A stretch of DNA of 35,610 nucleotides from Arcticibacter svalbardensis MN12-7 (GTDB lineage: Bacteria; Bacteroidota; Bacteroidia; Sphingobacteriales; Sphingobacteriaceae), in NCBI RefSeq assembly GCF_000403135.1, contig NZ_AQPN01000062.1, forward strand, positions 1 through 35,610, in the 5' to 3' direction. The translations under genes and the position numbers were made by a program. How positions within the stretch are numbered: the first letter of the stretch is position 1; each line of letters begins with the position of its first letter. Below are positions 1-8,238 of this stretch, piece after piece. The notes below the pieces were generated by a model. It saw only the letters and a list, made by a program, of their open reading frames with translations. It was not told where the DNA came from and searched no databases.

Positions 1-716
1 GTCTTGATTTGAAACTGAACATAAGCTCCATTTTTAAACCTTAAGGTTTGCAGTTCGATATAATTTTTTAAATACCTGATTTCCCGATGCAGCGGCACAG
101 TAGGTTCATTACTATCTTCCAGCATATACCGCATAATTTCGGATAGTTTCAATATAGCTTCAGGCGTTTTTTCGGATTGCTGATAAGCCAGTGAGTATAT
201 GTTATTTAAGGAATTGAATAAAAAATGTGGGTTAATTTGTGAGCGAAGGAAGGCCAACTCAGTACTGAGTTTTTCATTCTCGAGTGTCTTCCTGATCTTT
301 TCATTCAGGAACCAATCCACAGTAAACTTATAAGCTGTACTTAAAAAAACAAAAAATGTCCCTGTAATGGTCGCTATAAAAAGATATTCCCAAAAATTAA
401 CATAATAATCCTGGTTATGTCCCTGAACCAGAATAATATCACTGAAGATACTGGCTATCGCATATTTAAAACATGCCGTAAAGAGGACGAGTAAAATGAT
501 GCTGACTGTACATCCCAAATACCTTCGACTATTCAAATAATTGGGTAAGATATAAAGGTAGTTGATGTAGAAAATCGCAATATTGACCAGCCCGAAATAC
601 AAAAAGATCACGATGGAGTCTTTTACTGCACCGTTTCTACTCGATACATAAATAAACAACAACAGGATAGCAAGCCATACGCAGATATGAAGGAATGCGG
701 TTCGCAACTTATTCAT
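1..716 (-). CDS. LytS/YehU-type sensor histidine kinase, N-terminal part (runs off window)
   Basis: Translating the minus strand from the ATG at 716-714 gives 238 open codons that run off the left edge, so the C-terminal ATPase part is missing. Residues about 7-130 hold four hydrophobic segments, a membrane sensor region without an obvious extracellular domain. A short linker (about 131-155) leads to the His_kinase (PF06580) signature: INPHFLFNSLNNIYSLAY at 161-178, with H164 the expected phospho-acceptor, then LSEIMRYML at 191-199. Kinases of this family usually pair with a LytTR response regulator; that gene would lie left of the window. The signal is unknown. The family call is firm because the HFLFN block is diagnostic. 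No promoter of the Bacteroidota type is visible upstream. Confidence 0.9.
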   Translation of the reverse strand, partial: MNKLRTAFLHICVWLAILLLFIYVSSRNGAVKDSIVIFLYFGLVNIAIFYINYLYILPNYLNSRRYLGCTVSIILLVLFTACFKYAIASIFSDIILVQGHNQDYYVNFWEYLFIATITGTFFVFLSTAYKFTVDWFLNEKIRKTLENEKLSTELAFLRSQINPHFLFNSLNNIYSLAYQQSEKTPEAILKLSEIMRYMLEDSNEPTVPLHREIRYLKNYIELQTLRFKNGAYVQFQIK

Positions 717-750
717 CAGCCTAAAGTAGCTATAAACAAATTAAATAAGA

Positions 751-792
751 GAAGCATTATACCAACAGGATAGGTTTATCTTCTAATGCTTC
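751..792. repeat. 9-bp inverted repeat upstream of the histidine kinase
   Basis: GAAGCATTA at 751-759 is matched by TAATGCTTC at 784-792, with a 24-nt spacer. It lies 35-76 nt before the kinase start, so it could be an operator or leader hairpin. No T-tract follows on either strand, so it is not a terminator. A chance match is possible in this AT-rich DNA. Confidence 0.3.
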
Positions 793-912
793 AAATTAGA
801 GATAAACGCAGATTAAGGCACTTAAAAAAATAGCCAGGTATTCCTTAAAATAAAAGTTATTAAAAACTGGTTTACCCCAAGCCAAATTAAGGCCAGATTA
901 TTCTTGATGCTA

Positions 913-1007
913 TGATGATGCCACAGTGAGGCCACAGTGACGCCACGTTTTTGCGGTAAAAGGTGGCCTCACTGTGGCATCACCGTGGCATCACCGTGGC
1001 CTCACCC
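913..1007. repeat. 11-bp tandem repeat array arranged as a large palindrome
   Basis: Four direct copies of an 11-mer run from 964 to 1007: TGGCCTCACTG, TGGCATCACCG, TGGCATCACCG, TGGCCTCACCC. Three copies of the same unit occur on the opposite strand at 935-945, 924-934 and 913-923 (TGGCGTCACTG, TGGCCTCACTG, TGGCATCATCA). The two arms face each other across about 18 nt (946-963), and 916-935 is a perfect 20-bp inverted match of 963-982. The array is much more GC-rich than its surroundings and lies in the 548-nt gene-free stretch 717-1264. It could form a long hairpin or cruciform. Function unknown. Confidence 0.85.
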
Positions 1008-1183
1008 TTAATCTGATCACTAGTTAGTAATAGGTTGTTCTCTTTTAGAATAAGGTTAGATTAAAGTGCACCTAGCCATACTCTTCTTTCAGAATTCGGT
1101 CAAGTTAATTTTATGATCGACAAAAATTTACAAATAACACTAATTACACCTCCCTGTTATATCTCAATTATCGCTTCCCGATT

Positions 1184-1231
1184 AAAAAAAAGGCAAAAAA
1201 GAAGGCCGTTCCCACTGAATGGAAACGACCT
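1184..1231 (-). terminator. Rho-independent terminator of pta-ackA
   Basis: On the minus strand, AGGTCGTTTCC (1231-1221) pairs with GGGAACGGCCT (1213-1203), an 11-bp stem including two G-U pairs around a 7-nt loop. The stem is followed by a T-rich tract interrupted by GCC (1202-1184). It lies 33 nt past the ackA stop codon. Confidence 0.85.
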
Positions 1232-1264
1232 ACGAACAACTAATTATTTAATCCTATTATGAAT

Positions 1265-2464
1265 TTACTTTTCTAAGAGCTCAAAACACTCTTTTGCAAT
1301 TTCCAATTCTTCATTGGTTGGAACGATTAGCACCTTCACTTTTGAATCAGGAAGATTTACTTCTCTTAGTCCTTTTGCACGTTTATGATTTTTTTCGGTA
1401 TCCAGTTTAATGCCGGTAAAATCCATACCCGCACATACTGCTTCTCTCAGATAATCATCATTTTCGCCTACACCTGCAGTAAATATGATGGCATCAAGAC
1501 CATTCATTGCAACAGCATAAGATCCGATATACTTCTTGATCCGGTATGCGTACATATCGTAAGCCAATTTAGCCTTCTCATCTCCAGCATCAATAGCTTT
1601 CAAAATATCGCGCATATCACTGAAACCGGTTAATCCCAGCATACCACTTTGTTTGTTGAACAAATTGTCAACCTGAGCAATATCATATCCTAATTGAGAA
1701 ACCAGGAAAAATACTACTGAAGGGTCAATATTTCCACAACGGGTACCCATAATCAAACCGTCCAATGGACCTAAGCCCATACTGGTATCCACACAAACGC
1801 CAGCATCAACAGCTGCCATACTGCAACCGTTTCCAAGGTGAATGGTGATAATCTTGGCATCAGGTTTCTCCAAATAAGCAATAGCTTGTTCACTTACATA
1901 TTTGTGACTGGTTCCATGGAATCCATAAACACGCACACCATAATCAGTATAGAAAGATTCAGGAATCGCATAACGGAATGCCTTTTCGGGCATAGTAGCA
2001 TGGAATGCAGTATCAAAAACAACTACGTGAGTTGCTTTAGAAAAAATCTTCTGTGCTACATTAATACCTACATAGTGACCAGGATTATGAAGAGGAGCTA
2101 AAATAGCCAGTCTCTTAATTTCTTCCTTAACTTCTGGAGTAACAATGGTTGTTTGTACGAAAGACTCTCCACCATGAACAATACGGTGACCAACTGCTTC
2201 AATTTCTTCCGGATTTTGAATTACACCAATGCCAGGTTCAGTAAGCAACGCGCCTACTTCTTGCATTCCTGCTTCATGATCTGGTAAATCTAACACACGT
2301 TTGATAACCTGTTCGCCAGCTGAGGTATAAACCTTATGCGTAATAACGGAATTTTCGAGACCAATACGCTCTACCAATCCACTACAGATAGGTTCTTCCG
2401 AAGGCCATTTAAATAATTGGTATTTTATGGAACTGCTACCACAGTTAACAACAAATATATTCAT
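1265..2464 (-). CDS. ackA: Acetate kinase
   Basis: Cytoplasmic enzyme that interconverts acetyl phosphate plus ADP with acetate plus ATP, making ATP during acetate overflow or fermentation. The 399-residue length is normal for AckA. Family blocks are present in order: NCGSSSIKYQLF at 7-18, GHRIVHGG and PLHNPGHY in the first half, FDTAFH, then HLGNGCSM, DTSMGLGPLDGLIMGTRCG and GVGEND in the second half, covering the nucleotide and acetate sites of the ASKHA fold. It starts 18 nt after the pta stop, so the two genes are almost certainly cotranscribed, with ackA last before a clear terminator. No Shine-Dalgarno sequence is visible, as is usual in Bacteroidota. Confidence 0.98.
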   Translation of the reverse strand: MNIFVVNCGSSSIKYQLFKWPSEEPICSGLVERIGLENSVITHKVYTSAGEQVIKRVLDLPDHEAGMQEVGALLTEPGIGVIQNPEEIEAVGHRIVHGGESFVQTTIVTPEVKEEIKRLAILAPLHNPGHYVGINVAQKIFSKATHVVVFDTAFHATMPEKAFRYAIPESFYTDYGVRVYGFHGTSHKYVSEQAIAYLEKPDAKIITIHLGNGCSMAAVDAGVCVDTSMGLGPLDGLIMGTRCGNIDPSVVFFLVSQLGYDIAQVDNLFNKQSGMLGLTGFSDMRDILKAIDAGDEKAKLAYDMYAYRIKKYIGSYAVAMNGLDAIIFTAGVGENDDYLREAVCAGMDFTGIKLDTEKNHKRAKGLREVNLPDSKVKVLIVPTNEELEIAKECFELLEK

Positions 2465-2482
2465 GTGTCTATCTTATTAAAA

Positions 2483-4576
2483 TTAATTCTGTTGACTTTG
2501 AATAGCTGTAATAATTACAGTATTAAAAATGTCATCAACAGTACAACCACGACTTAAATCATTAACAGGTTTATTTAAACCCTGAAGCATTGGTCCGATT
2601 GCCAAAGCACCAGTTTCTCTTTGAACTGCTTTATAAGTATTGTTACCTGTATTTAAATCAGGGAAAATCAACACACTTGCTTGTCCTGCTACTTCAGAAT
2701 CAGGCATTTTTTGTTTACCAACAATAGGGTCAACAGCAGCATCATATTGAATAGGACCTTCAATTTTCAAATCAGGACGTTTTTGTTTCACAATTTCAGT
2801 AGCACGACGAACCTTTTCAACGTCTTCACCTTCACCGGAAGTTCCTGATGAATAAGAAAGCATTGCGATACGTGGTTCGATACCAAAACGGATACTACTT
2901 TCTGCAGAAGAGATGGCAATCTCAGCCAGTTGTTCGGCAGTTGGGTTTGGATTAACCGCACAGTCTCCGAATACAGATACACGATCTGGAAGACACATAA
3001 AGAATACGGAAGATACAACTGAAGTACCTGGTTTAGTTTTTACAAATTGTAAAGCTGGTTTGATTGTATGAGAAGTAGTATGAACTGCTCCGGAAACCAT
3101 ACCATCGGCATGTCCCTTGTATACCATCATTGTTCCAAAATAGGATACGTCGGTCATCAGGTCACGAGCCATTTCCATGTTCACATTTTTGTTTTTTCTC
3201 AACTCATATAATGTGGTCACGTAATCTTCAAAGTATTCAGACTTAACATGGTCAATAATTTTAACCTTACTAAAGTCAAGATCCAATCCTAGTCTTTTAA
3301 CAGAAGCTGCAATAATTTCAGGATTACCAAGGATCGTTAAGTTCACAATACCCTGGTTGATTAAGCGGGTAGCTGCTTTAAGAATCCTGTCATCCTGACC
3401 TTCTGGTAAAACGATATTTTTGATGGTCCGCTTAGCCCATTGACCCAATTGATATTGGAACATATGAGGAGTGATACCTTCAGATTTAAAAGTAACGATC
3501 TTTTCTTCCAGAGACTTAATGTTCATGTACTTACTGAACGTATCAATAGCCAACTGAATTTTATTCACATTGTCTGTAGTAATTTTCGGTTTGATACCGT
3601 CAATTTGAGTGATCGTTTGGAAAGTACCGGTTTTAACTGCAATGACAGGAAAAACGGTTTGAGAACCATCAAGTAATTTTAGTATTGGTTGTTCAGGAAT
3701 TAAACCACCTGTTAAAACAATACCTGCAATTTTAGGATAGTTGGTAGACAGGTTGGCCTGCATAGCACCAAGGATAATGTCGCCACGATCACCAGGAGTT
3801 ACAATCAGTACGTTTTCTTTAATATGATTTAAAAAATTCGGCACGTTCATGGCTCCGGTAACGAAGTTATCTACCTGGTTACTTAGCTGATCTTTACCGA
3901 AAAGTAATTTACCACCTAAGTTCTCTAATATTTCCTTCATAGAAGGACTTTCTAAACCTCTATCATCAGGAATAATAGCTAATAAGATTCCCTTTGGAAG
4001 TTGAGCAGTTAAAAGCTCTTGAATATCGTCAACCTGATCAGCTATGGTCCGGTTAGCGACAACAGCTAAAACTTGAATTTCTCTGGCTTCAAAATTACGA
4101 AGCATAGTGAGAACCGAATTTACAACCTGTGCAGTTGTTTTATTCGCACCAGTAACAACAATGATAACCGGAGAACCTAAGTTCTTAGCTATAGCAATGT
4201 TTGCTTCAAATTCGAAAGCGGCACCTTCGCCTATAAAGTCACTGCCTTCAATTACATTGAAGTCGTATTTTGCTTCCAGTTGTTTGAACTTACTGATTAC
4301 TAGATCCATCATCTGACCCTGACCTTCGCCTTCAATTTGGCGCATTGCTTCCTGACGGGTAACAGCGTAAGTTTCTTCGTAATTGATCTGAAGACCGAAA
4401 TGCTCGATAATAGTTTGGACGTTTACATCCTTTTGTTCGGTAGGATCAAAGTTCACAATGGGTTTGAAATAACCAACACGCTGGGTTTTACCCAAAAGCA
4501 TATTAACAAGACCCAATGCGACAACAGATTTACCGCTGTAGGGTTCTGCAGTGGCAATAAAAATATTCTTGGTCAT
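2483..4576 (-). CDS. pta: Phosphate acetyltransferase, long (three-domain) form
   Basis: Converts acetyl-CoA plus phosphate to acetyl phosphate plus CoA, feeding AckA next door. At 697 residues it matches the long enterobacterial type. Residues 1 to about 200 form the BioD/CobQ-like P-loop domain (AEPYSGKSVVA at 10-20), about 215-330 the DRTGG regulatory domain, and about 370-697 the catalytic PTA_PTB domain, which opens near NIVLPEGQDDRILKAATRL and contains GMVSGAVHTT and YSSGTSGEGEDVEKV. The reading frame is intact. It is the first gene of the pta-ackA operon and is divergent from the YceI gene at 4958. A Crp-like palindrome lies 53-68 nt upstream of the start. Confidence 0.97.
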   Translation of the reverse strand: MTKNIFIATAEPYSGKSVVALGLVNMLLGKTQRVGYFKPIVNFDPTEQKDVNVQTIIEHFGLQINYEETYAVTRQEAMRQIEGEGQGQMMDLVISKFKQLEAKYDFNVIEGSDFIGEGAAFEFEANIAIAKNLGSPVIIVVTGANKTTAQVVNSVLTMLRNFEAREIQVLAVVANRTIADQVDDIQELLTAQLPKGILLAIIPDDRGLESPSMKEILENLGGKLLFGKDQLSNQVDNFVTGAMNVPNFLNHIKENVLIVTPGDRGDIILGAMQANLSTNYPKIAGIVLTGGLIPEQPILKLLDGSQTVFPVIAVKTGTFQTITQIDGIKPKITTDNVNKIQLAIDTFSKYMNIKSLEEKIVTFKSEGITPHMFQYQLGQWAKRTIKNIVLPEGQDDRILKAATRLINQGIVNLTILGNPEIIAASVKRLGLDLDFSKVKIIDHVKSEYFEDYVTTLYELRKNKNVNMEMARDLMTDVSYFGTMMVYKGHADGMVSGAVHTTSHTIKPALQFVKTKPGTSVVSSVFFMCLPDRVSVFGDCAVNPNPTAEQLAEIAISSAESSIRFGIEPRIAMLSYSSGTSGEGEDVEKVRRATEIVKQKRPDLKIEGPIQYDAAVDPIVGKQKMPDSEVAGQASVLIFPDLNTGNNTYKAVQRETGALAIGPMLQGLNKPVNDLSRGCTVDDIFNTVIITAIQSQQN

Positions 4577-4628
4577 GATTTTTTGATTGAAATAGTGTAC
4601 GAAGGTATAATTAAAGCATTTTATATAG

Positions 4629-4644
4629 AGTGACTGCGATCACA
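4629..4644. promoter_or_regulatory. Candidate Crp/Fnr-family operator upstream of pta
   Basis: AGTGA-CTGCGA-TCACA matches the Crp-type palindrome TGTGA-N6-TCACA at nine of ten half-site positions. Its near edge is 53 nt from the pta start codon, a plausible operator position for an overflow-metabolism operon. That a Crp/Fnr-family regulator binds it in this organism is inference; no such regulator is in the window. Confidence 0.4.
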
Positions 4645-4833
4645 TTCTTGATTTATCGTCACATAAGACCTATTTTTTTTTCATTTATTCCTTAAAAATA
4701 GGACAAATTTTCTAACTCTTATAATTTATGGGTTAGCAAAGCTTGTGGAATATACAATTCTAAAACAAGGCAATTATGCAGCTAAACCGGAACTGTATAT
4801 ATAAGGTGTGCCCATTCCGGGTATAAAAGACTA

Positions 4834-4869
4834 ATATGATGTTAGAACATTAAATGTTTAACATCATAT
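4834..4869. repeat. Long near-perfect hairpin in the pta/yceI divergent region
   Basis: ATATGATGTTA (4834-4844) pairs with TAACATCATAT (4859-4869), and the inner AACATT/AATGTT extends the pairing toward the centre with one bulged G. Five Ts follow on the plus strand. No plus-strand gene ends just before it, so it is more likely an operator or a stop for antisense transcription than a gene terminator. It lies 43 nt before the candidate promoter of the gene at 4958. The remainder of the 381-nt gap 4577-4957 shows only AT-rich DNA and a weak inverted repeat (4669-4677 with 4694-4702). Confidence 0.6.
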
Positions 4870-4911
4870 TTTTCAATAAGGCAGGTCATTCCACAGGTGT
4901 TTAAACCGCTT

Positions 4912-4919
4912 TACATTTG
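4912..4919 (+). promoter_or_regulatory. Possible Bacteroidota -7 element for the gene at 4958
   Basis: TACATTTG fits the TAnnTTTG consensus of the Bacteroidota primary sigma factor and ends 38 nt before the start codon at 4958. No convincing TTTG -33 element is present at the right distance, so this is a weak call. Confidence 0.35.
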
Positions 4920-4957
4920 TTCACACAAAAAATCACAACACCTATAGTTTATACATA

Positions 4958-5572
4958 ATGAAAAAGGCAATTATCACACCATTAAGAAACAGGTATCAAA
5001 GTTTTATGGTTCTTTTCTTATCTACGCTTTGTGCAGTAAGTTTCACTCAACAAGCGAACGCACAAGTTTTTAAAGCAATAGCGGGATCTAAAATTGAAGT
5101 ATTGGGTTCTTCTAATCTACATGACTGGACAATGGAAGCGACTAGTTTTACCGGAGATGCACAATTAGTTTTCAAAGCAGGCAACCTACAAGATGTTAGT
5201 TCATTCAACTTTTCACTACCTGTTAAAAATCTAAAAGGAAAAGAAGGCTTACTAAATACCAGAGCACACAAAGCATTGAAAGCAGACAAGTTTTCTACCG
5301 TCACTTTCAAACTGAGTGCTGCAACAGTAACTCCATTAGCAACAAACCAATATACCATCAAAGCTACCGGAGCATTAACAATTTCAGGAGTAACAAAAAC
5401 GGTTATTCTACAAGCAAAAGGAGTTGAGAACACAGATGGTACAGTAAGCATATCAGGTTCAAGAAAGATTAAAATGAGCGAGTTTGAGGTTGAGCCACCA
5501 TCTTTTATGCTGGGCGCATTAAAAGTAACTGACGACGTAACCGTTAACTTCAGCTTAAAACTTAAGAAATAA
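4958..5572 (+). CDS. Secreted YceI family protein
   Basis: This 204-residue protein has a signal peptide with likely cleavage after ANA at residue 35, so it is probably periplasmic. The rest is a YceI-like domain, a lipocalin-like barrel that binds isoprenoid-type lipids in characterised homologues. Seen here are the Bacteroidota variant opening GSKIEVLGSSNLHDWTMEA, the NTRAHKALKADKFSTVTFKL block and the closing KMSEFEVEPPSFMLGALKVTDDVTVNF strand region (given in parts: KMSEFEVEPPS, then GALKVTDDVTVNF). The outer-membrane gene follows after 37 nt without a terminator, so they probably share a transcript, and a second YceI-like gene lies beyond that. The ligand is unknown. Confidence 0.9.
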   Translation: MKKAIITPLRNRYQSFMVLFLSTLCAVSFTQQANAQVFKAIAGSKIEVLGSSNLHDWTMEATSFTGDAQLVFKAGNLQDVSSFNFSLPVKNLKGKEGLLNTRAHKALKADKFSTVTFKLSAATVTPLATNQYTIKATGALTISGVTKTVILQAKGVENTDGTVSISGSRKIKMSEFEVEPPSFMLGALKVTDDVTVNFSLKLKK

Positions 5573-5609
5573 CCCTAAATAAATATATACTATCCTTAAA
5601 AACTAAAAA

Positions 5610-7004
5610 ATGAAGACATCTTTAAATAAAACATTAGCTAAAGCCGCTGTTGCGTTACTTATCGCCGGCACCCCTGTACTTGTAAAAGCTCAGTTGGTAA
5701 CTGTAGGTGAAAAACTACAAAATATGCGTGCTGCTGATAAAAGCGGGATCAACGTATTTGAAGCTCCAAAAGAAGAGTCCACATTCGATGGACTTAGATT
5801 TAACATCGGTGCAGGCTTCACTCAGGGATACCAGTCTCTTAGTCATGAGAATGACAGACCGGGCGGCATTCCTTTATATCACATGAGCCCAGGCTTCAAT
5901 AACGCCAGTGCAAACCTTACATACGATGCAGTATTGGCTAATGGTATCCGGTTAAATCTAACCACCTACCTGTCTTCCCGCCACCATAACGAAACATGGG
6001 TAAAGGCTGGTTACTTACAGTTTGACAAACTACCCTTCAAGGGCCAGTTCTGGGATGATCTAATGAAATTTACTACCATTAAAGTAGGTCATATGGAAGT
6101 GAATTACGGTGATGCTCATTTTCGCAGAAGCGATGGTGGATCAACCATATACAATCCATTTGTAGAAAACTACATTATGGATGCCTTCGCCACAGAAATC
6201 GGTGCTGAAATCTACTTGCATGGAAGTAATGGGTTTTTCGGTATGGTTGGCGCTACAGGCGGTACTATCAGAGGTACTATCGACAGTACCAACAGCCAAA
6301 CATCTGCTGCGCCTGCAGGAGTAAGCAAGATGCCTTCTATCTTAGGAAAGCTTGGATTTGACAAGCAGATCGATGAAAATCTTCGTGTAAGACTAGCTGC
6401 TTCCATATATCATAATAATGCAGTAGCAGCAACAGGCAACACCTTATTTGGTGGCGACCGTACCGGTTCTAATTACTTTATGGTGCTGGAACCCGCTTAC
6501 ACAAGTGCTGCTGCTCCTGTTATAAGCAACGGTGCTGTAGTACCAGGCACAGTTAACACAACCGCAAGTTATTCTACTAACGCATTCTCAGGTCGTTTTA
6601 ATCCTGGATTCACAAGAAAGATCACCACAGCCCAGATCAACGCGTTCATCAAATATTCTGGTTTGGAAATATTCGGTACTTATGAGCTTGCAAAAGGAAG
6701 ATCATATACAGAAACAACCAAGAGAGATGCCAACCAGTTTGCAATTGATGGGGTGTACCGCTTCGGTCCAAATGAGAACCTTTTCGTAGGTGCGCGTTAT
6801 AATGCCGTAAACGCTGACCTCGCTACCCAGCAAGACGAAGTTAAAATCGACCGTACTGCTTTTGCCGCAGGTTGGTTCTTAACCAAAAACATCATGGTAA
6901 AAGGTGAATACGTAACCCAGAAGTACAAAGACTTTGATACTACCGACATCCGTCACGGAGGCAAATTCGATGGCTTCGTAATGCAGGCTGTTATAGGATT
7001 CTAA
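5610..7004 (+). CDS. Outer-membrane beta-barrel (porin-like) protein
   Basis: This 464-residue protein has a clean signal peptide (cleavage after VKA, residue 27) and then many alternating strands rich in aromatic and glycine residues, such as LRFNIGAGFTQGYQ, IRLNLTTYLSSRHH and LFVGARYNAVNADL. It ends in a strand closing with VMQAVIGF, the terminal-phenylalanine ending typical of barrels inserted by the BAM complex. I do not recognise a substrate-specific family. It sits between two YceI-family genes and is followed by a strong terminator, so it likely forms a short operon with the upstream YceI gene. A role in lipid or small-molecule passage would be inference from this context. Confidence 0.75.
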   Translation: MKTSLNKTLAKAAVALLIAGTPVLVKAQLVTVGEKLQNMRAADKSGINVFEAPKEESTFDGLRFNIGAGFTQGYQSLSHENDRPGGIPLYHMSPGFNNASANLTYDAVLANGIRLNLTTYLSSRHHNETWVKAGYLQFDKLPFKGQFWDDLMKFTTIKVGHMEVNYGDAHFRRSDGGSTIYNPFVENYIMDAFATEIGAEIYLHGSNGFFGMVGATGGTIRGTIDSTNSQTSAAPAGVSKMPSILGKLGFDKQIDENLRVRLAASIYHNNAVAATGNTLFGGDRTGSNYFMVLEPAYTSAAAPVISNGAVVPGTVNTTASYSTNAFSGRFNPGFTRKITTAQINAFIKYSGLEIFGTYELAKGRSYTETTKRDANQFAIDGVYRFGPNENLFVGARYNAVNADLATQQDEVKIDRTAFAAGWFLTKNIMVKGEYVTQKYKDFDTTDIRHGGKFDGFVMQAVIGF

Positions 7005-7030
7005 ATTATACTGATCTGTTTTTATTTTCA

Positions 7031-7065
7031 AAGTCAGGCTGAGTCATATTCAGCCTGACTTTTTT
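7031..7065 (+). terminator. Rho-independent terminator after the porin-like gene
   Basis: AAGTCAGGCTGA (7031-7042) pairs perfectly with TCAGCCTGACTT (7050-7061) around a 7-nt loop and runs into a T-tract. It begins 27 nt after the stop codon and separates the porin-like gene from the second YceI-like gene, which therefore needs its own promoter or read-through. Confidence 0.95.
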
Positions 7066-7103
7066 ACTTATAATTGCTTGCATTCAGACAAAAGAGAACC
7101 GCT

Positions 7104-7727
7104 ATGAAACGATTGTTTATTTTCTACATCACGCTTTCCTCTCTTTTGCTGTATAGTTTTACCGGCTATAAGTTAGCTGAGGCTCCCCCTGTTAGCACGA
7201 AATGGGTTGTGTTAAATGGAGGATCGCTCCGGGTAAAAGGGAGCACAAACGTGAATACTTTTGCATGTGAGATCACAGGATATAGCAGACCCGATACAAT
7301 AAACGTATATAGAAAGATTGCAGGAAGAGAAGGAATTCCTTTAAAAGGCCGGTTAGGGTTGGATGTAAAACTGTTTGACTGTCACCATGCAATGATGACA
7401 GCTGATTTGCGCAAAACATTAAAAGCGAAGGAATACCCACAATTAAAAATCAGCTTTGTTAGTCTGGCTAAACTCCCTTCCTTAAACACGCAAGAAAGCA
7501 AAATAAAAGGGATCGTTGATATAGAGCTTGCAGGTCGGGCCAAAAGGTTTGATATTAATTACACTTTCAAATTAGATAATCAAGGGAATATTAGATTGCT
7601 GGGTGAGCAGGATGTAAACTTTTCTGATTTTGATTTAAAACCTCCCAGAAAACTAGGGGGCATGATACAGACGGACAATAAACTGAGCGTTGAGTTTCAG
7701 CTTACCATGAAGATTTTAAGAAACTAA
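7104..7727 (+). CDS. YceI-like secreted protein
   Basis: Starting at the ATG at 7104 gives 207 residues. A TTG ten codons upstream (7074) would also be open, but 7104 directly begins a signal-like segment (MKRLFIFYITLSSLLLYSF) and has AAAGAGAA a few bases before it. The mature part resembles the YceI fold: GGSLRVKGSTNVNTFACEI near the start, the LRKTLKAKEYPQLKISFV block in the middle and NFSDFDLKPPRKLGGMIQ near the end, parallel to the YceI protein at 4958 but clearly diverged. Its stop codon overlaps the stop of the convergent gene at 7724 by a few bases. Likely periplasmic; ligand unknown. Confidence 0.8.
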   Translation: MKRLFIFYITLSSLLLYSFTGYKLAEAPPVSTKWVVLNGGSLRVKGSTNVNTFACEITGYSRPDTINVYRKIAGREGIPLKGRLGLDVKLFDCHHAMMTADLRKTLKAKEYPQLKISFVSLAKLPSLNTQESKIKGIVDIELAGRAKRFDINYTFKLDNQGNIRLLGEQDVNFSDFDLKPPRKLGGMIQTDNKLSVEFQLTMKILRN

Positions 7728-8134
7728 GGATTAATACGGGATAGAATAACACCGGCTACTATAGCCTGCACAATTCCATAAAACAACCAGCTAAGCACCA
7801 TTGGTACGGTGATATCCATTGTGCTGAATGTAATCCACATAACAGGAAGCAGGGCAACCATTCCATATACGAGTCCAAACTCCACTCCTCTTACAATAGA
7901 CCCACCTTTAAACAGCGGTTTAAACCGTTCCCAAAACCAGGATAAAGCCATACTGATAATAAAGGCATGCATGTAAAATAATACGTCCCTGCTGCCATCG
8001 GAATTAAAGAGCGGGTTGTTGTAATCGACAAAAAGGGCAGGAAAGAACATGATGCTCAGGAAAAGCCCACCATAGCTGATTACAAACAATATAACACCTA
8101 CTATTAATCCGGATTTAATAACTCTTTTCATCAA
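7724..8134 (-). CDS. Small four-helix membrane protein of unknown function
   Basis: A 136-residue protein with four predicted membrane segments: about 9-30, 52-68, 86-103 and 112-133. Charged loops lie between them (WERFKPLFKGGSIVRG). I recognise no catalytic or binding motif. A second Met directly follows the first, so the exact start could be either. The 3' end overlaps the convergent YceI-like gene by 4 nt, leaving no room for a terminator between the two. Confidence 0.65.
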   Translation of the reverse strand: MMKRVIKSGLIVGVILFVISYGGLFLSIMFFPALFVDYNNPLFNSDGSRDVLFYMHAFIISMALSWFWERFKPLFKGGSIVRGVEFGLVYGMVALLPVMWITFSTMDITVPMVLSWLFYGIVQAIVAGVILSRINP

Positions 8135-8238
8135 TTTTTAGTTTGTTCTCTATATCAGTATCTTAAATGACATCCATCATTTTTATCAAGCAAATTAACC
8201 TCAATTTTATATCTGCAGTTAATATAATAATTAATACC

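Noticed and set aside
1385-4633. Plus-strand open frames inside and in front of ackA and pta
   Set aside because: They lie opposite highly conserved coding sequence, lack family features and have no start context; ackA and pta explain the DNA.
7074-7103. TTG start at 7074 for the second YceI-like gene
   Set aside because: It would put ten polar residues before the signal peptide; the ATG at 7104 starts the signal peptide directly and has a purine-rich stretch in front.
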